From the NCBI RefSeq assembly GCF_008369405.1, contig NZ_VSJJ01000009.1:35841-99840 (forward strand): a stretch of 64,000 nucleotides of DNA. The letters are read 5' to 3'. The notes beneath the pieces were generated by a model. The model worked only from the letters and a program-made list of their open reading frames with translations. It ran no database searches and was not told the DNA's origin. This document shows positions 62,344 to 64,000 of the stretch, piece after piece. Within the stretch, counting starts at the first letter, position 1. Every line of letters starts with the position of its first letter. The stretch comes from Streptococcus cristatus. Lineage in GTDB: Bacteria > Bacillota > Bacilli > Lactobacillales > Streptococcaceae. The translations under genes and the position numbers were made by a program.

Positions 62344-63681
62344 TTAGTTTTTAAAACTGTGAATTGGCGCAGGAATCTGACCGCCACGTGCGATAAAGGC
62401 TGCTGACGAAGCCTGATTGACCTTCATGACCGGAGCTGTTCCCAAGAGTCCGCCAAATTCAATCATATCGCCTTCCTTGCCCTTCGGAATAATCCGCACA
62501 GCTGTCGTCTTCTGATTGATAACGCCAATCGCCGCTTCATCCGCAATCATGGCTGCGATGGTCTCAGCAGGCGTTGCCTCTGGAATGGCAATCATATCTA
62601 AACCGACCGAGCAGATAGCTGTCATAGCTTCTAGCTTTTCTAAATTGAGCGAGCCATTTTGCACAGCTGCAATCATGCCCTCGTCTTCTGACACAGGAAT
62701 GAAAGCACCAGACAGACCGCCAACCTGATTGCAGGCCATGACACCGCCTTTTTTGACTTGGTCATTGAGTAGGGCAAGTGCCGCTGTCGTACCATGAGTA
62801 CCAACTGTTTCCAAGCCCATTTCTTCCAAGACGCGAGCCACTGAGTCCCCGACTGCTGGTGTTGGAGCCAGACTCAAGTCAACAATCCCGAACTTGACGC
62901 CCAGACGCTCGCTGGCCATCTGACCGACCAACTGACCGATACGGGTGATTTTGAAGGCTGTTTTCTTGACCGTTTCAGCCACCACGTCAAAGCTCTCACC
63001 ACGGACCTTTTCCAAGGCCCGCTTGACAACACCCGGCCCAGAAACACCAACATTGATGACCACATCTGCTTCACCGACACCATGAAAAGCGCCCGCCATG
63101 AAGGGATTATCCTCTACCGCATTGGCAAAGACGACCAGCTTGGCCGCCCCCATGTCAGAAATCTGGGCGGTTTCCTTGATAATCCGTCCCATATCCGCAA
63201 CTGCCGTCATATTGATGCCAGTCTTGGTTGAGCCGATATTGACAGAGGAGCAGACCTTGTCCGTCTCAGCCAAAGCCCGCGGAATGGAATTAATGAGGAT
63301 TTCGTCCCCTTTTTGATAGCCCTTTTGGACCAAGGCAGAGAAACCACCGATAAAGTCAACACCGATTTCTTTTGCTGCCCGATCCAGAGCATGAGCCAGA
63401 GGCAGATAGTCCCTAGCATCCGTAGCTGCCCCAATCAGAGAAATCGGAGTCACTGAGACCCGCTTGTTGACGATAGGAATCCCCAGCTCAGCTGCAATCT
63501 CATTTCCGACTGCCACCAGATTTTTAGCTTTGGTCGTAATTTTTTGGTACACCTTGTCCGATGCCCGATCAATATCTGTATCAATACAGTCCAAGAGAGA
63601 AATGCCCATGGTGATAGTCCGAATATCAAAATTCTGCTCCTCAATCATGGCAATGGTTTCTGTAACTTGTCTAATATCCAT
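62344..63681 (-). CDS. PFL family protein (UPF0210/DUF711)
   Basis: 445 residues, a conserved family that structurally resembles pyruvate formate-lyase-like and ribonucleotide reductase barrels but has no established reaction. Typical blocks: [48 protein letters not shown], and [21 protein letters not shown]. It pairs, as usual, with the ACT-domain gene 11 bases upstream, which may regulate it. Confidence 0.92.
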   Translation of the reverse strand: MDIRQVTETIAMIEEQNFDIRTITMGISLLDCIDTDIDRASDKVYQKITTKAKNLVAVGNEIAAELGIPIVNKRVSVTPISLIGAATDARDYLPLAHALDRAAKEIGVDFIGGFSALVQKGYQKGDEILINSIPRALAETDKVCSSVNIGSTKTGINMTAVADMGRIIKETAQISDMGAAKLVVFANAVEDNPFMAGAFHGVGEADVVINVGVSGPGVVKRALEKVRGESFDVVAETVKKTAFKITRIGQLVGQMASERLGVKFGIVDLSLAPTPAVGDSVARVLEEMGLETVGTHGTTAALALLNDQVKKGGVMACNQVGGLSGAFIPVSEDEGMIAAVQNGSLNLEKLEAMTAICSVGLDMIAIPEATPAETIAAMIADEAAIGVINQKTTAVRIIPKGKEGDMIEFGGLLGTAPVMKVNQASSAAFIARGGQIPAPIHSFKN

Positions 63682-63692
63682 GCGCCCTCTCC

Positions 63693-63959
63693 TTAGATAT
63701 TGTACATAGCGTCAAAAATCGCTGCACTTTGAATATTGATTTTGACATTGAGGGTCTGACCAAAGGCCTCAAATTCACTACGAAGCGCAGCAAAATCCTG
63801 CTTTTCGTCGCTAGACACGACAGCCATCATGGTAAAAAACTCATCCAAAACCGTTTGAGAAATATCGTCAATATTGAGCCCCAGCTCGGCAATTTTACTA
63901 GCTACACCAGCCACAATCCCTGCCTTATCTTTTCCAACAACCGTAATAATCGCTTTCAT
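63693..63959 (-). CDS. ACT domain protein (UPF0237)
   Basis: An 88-residue single ACT-type protein ([36 protein letters not shown]...), related to the N-domain of GcvR. ACT domains bind amino acids. The ATG at 63959, behind GGAGC, gives the family's standard length; a start four codons earlier lacks a ribosome site. It is co-transcribed with the PFL-family gene. Only 41 bases remain to the window end, without a feature. Confidence 0.92.
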   Translation of the reverse strand: MKAIITVVGKDKAGIVAGVASKIAELGLNIDDISQTVLDEFFTMMAVVSSDEKQDFAALRSEFEAFGQTLNVKINIQSAAIFDAMYNI

Positions 63960-64000
63960 CGTTTGCTCCAATCATTTTTATTGCTAATATTGTAGCATAA

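Overview
The window is a 64 kb piece of a Streptococcus chromosome, most likely the sanguinis group (S. sanguinis, S. gordonii, S. cristatus or a close relative). The main signs are the murI-rdgB-scpAB-rluB run, a gnd-ritR pair with the orphan regulator's Asn53 and Cys128, clpE under a CtsR box, an FMN riboswitch ahead of ribU, a T-box valine operon, and moderate GC. No rRNA, tRNA or CRISPR array was seen.

Layout. 1-5807 (minus): a tightly coupled operon murI-rdgB-yfcE-cbpB-xerD-like-scpA-scpB-rluB-yidD for cell wall, chromosome segregation and RNA modification. 5907-7463: yneF-like gene and lysA. 7494-14419: an accessory region (below). 14420-18690: a T-box-led operon made of a frameshifted GNAT gene, an AT-rich membrane-protein gene and valS. 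18724-20599: DUF1912, a DUF438/hemerythrin/PAS protein and DUF1858. 20892-30551: a FabK-like flavoprotein, rlmCD, recX, DUF402, DUF960, elaA-like and marR genes, an ABC-F ATPase, a CBS-ACT protein, folD and DUF1797. 30793-43989: clpE, a Na+/H+ antiporter, ytqAB, an MGMT-family gene, PAP2, ribU, trmL with an attenuator leader, and trkA-trkH. 44040-47145: an acquired TetR/ABC cassette bounded by an IS200/IS605 remnant and a truncated copy of ytqB. 47203-63959: rny, luxS, ritR-gnd, flotillin, BI-1, HD protein, TrmH, acyP, yidC, pyrD, gdhA, ldcB, two histidine phosphatases (one frameshifted), a PFL-family gene and an ACT protein.

Main finding. Positions 8249-13239 form one complete 4,991-bp IS1595-type transposon. 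It has 25-bp perfect terminal inverted repeats starting GGG and an exact 8-bp target duplication (TTTTTTTA at 8241-8248 and 13240-13247). On the plus strand it carries a DDE transposase, two unknown small genes and a minimal nucleotidyltransferase, apparently in one operon. On the minus strand it carries a one-polypeptide restriction-modification enzyme (PD-ExK nuclease, N6-adenine methylase and recognition region). Upstream of that enzyme is a short promoter-led ORF that runs through five 7-bp tandem repeats. Losing one repeat, or gaining two, would extend this ORF so that it stops exactly on the enzyme's GTG start. This looks like a phase-variable translational switch, currently in the OFF register.

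The transposon split a minus-strand gene. Removing the element and one target copy restores a single 487-codon frame (14346-13240 joined to 8240-7884) with a D-x14-E-x-K nuclease-like motif. A possible defence nuclease has therefore been broken by an element that brings its own restriction system.

Other points are five copies of a ~175-bp three-hairpin intergenic repeat, a structured attenuator before trmL, an enlarged FMN riboswitch arm, an accessory gene inside the T-box operon, and two genes each broken by one missing base in a 4-base G/C run.
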